A stretch of DNA of 21,225 nucleotides, taken from positions 1 through 21,225 of the forward strand of contig CALKHQ010000212.1 of NCBI GenBank assembly GCA_937988735.1. The letters are read 5' to 3'. The notes below the pieces were generated by a model. It was not told where the DNA came from and ran no database searches. It saw only the letters and a program-made list of their open reading frames with translations. This DNA comes from an uncultured Alphaproteobacteria bacterium. GTDB lineage: Bacteria > Pseudomonadota > Alphaproteobacteria > CALKHQ01. Positions 21,198-21,225 of the stretch are shown piece by piece (position 1 is the stretch's first letter; every line of letters starts with the position of its first letter). The translations under genes and the position numbers were made by a program.

Positions 21198-21225
21198 CCG
21201 ATTGCACGGGTGCCTTTCAGCATCT

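Noticed and set aside
1..21225. Search for tRNA, rRNA, CRISPR repeats, insertion sequences and phage genes
   Set aside because: No cloverleaf-like sequence, regularly spaced repeats, transposase motifs or integrase motifs were seen.

Overview
This is a compact, very GC-rich chromosomal segment that reads as core genome of a free-living alphaproteobacterium. The clues are strong G/C bias at third codon positions, an alphaproteobacterial type of OmpR-like regulator (CenR-like), a bactofilin, a DUF2244 protein divergent from nth, PstA and PstC in the extended form with large periplasmic inserts, and a phoR-pstSCAB-phoU-phoB gene order. I cannot assign a genus. I see no phage, transposon, CRISPR array, tRNA or rRNA, and no gene-free stretch longer than about 230 bp.

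Layout: (1) 1-2053: a CenR-like response regulator on +, facing a membrane-anchored Sel1-repeat protein on -. (2) 2195-3453: a DUF2244 membrane protein on -, divergent from endonuclease III (nth) on +. (3) 3472-4593: a two-gene - strand unit, bactofilin followed 3 bp later by a small BamE/SmpA-like lipoprotein. (4) 4826-7778: a PfkB-family adenosine-kinase-like sugar kinase and an orphan YejA-like periplasmic oligopeptide-binding protein, both on +. (5) 7775-9839: a PRISE-type short-chain reductase on -, divergent from its probable LysR regulator on +. (6) 9861-17645: the complete phosphate regulon on -, in transcription order phoR, pstS, pstC, pstA, pstB, phoU, phoB. (7) 17746-20472: mutS on -. 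(8) 20530-21136: two tandem paralogous glycine-zipper lipoproteins on -.

The phosphate block is the functional centre. PstS captures phosphate, PstC/PstA/PstB import it, PhoU and PhoR report transport state, and PhoB activates transcription. The sequence carries the control sites: a near-consensus Pho box upstream of pstS, a more diverged Pho-box-like repeat upstream of phoR with the same 10-nt spacing to a TA-starting -10 candidate, a strong hairpin separating phoR from the pst promoter, and a hairpin between pstS and pstC that buries the pstC Shine-Dalgarno sequence. The last is the most interesting regulatory idea in the window.

No new multi-gene system is evident. The points worth a second look are mostly regulatory (Pho boxes, RBS-occluding hairpin, palindromic intergenic junctions, the LysR/PRISE operator region), plus a PRISE reductase that appears to lack the family's catalytic tyrosine and a pair of glycine-zipper lipoproteins sharing a C-terminal LGEPxW motif.
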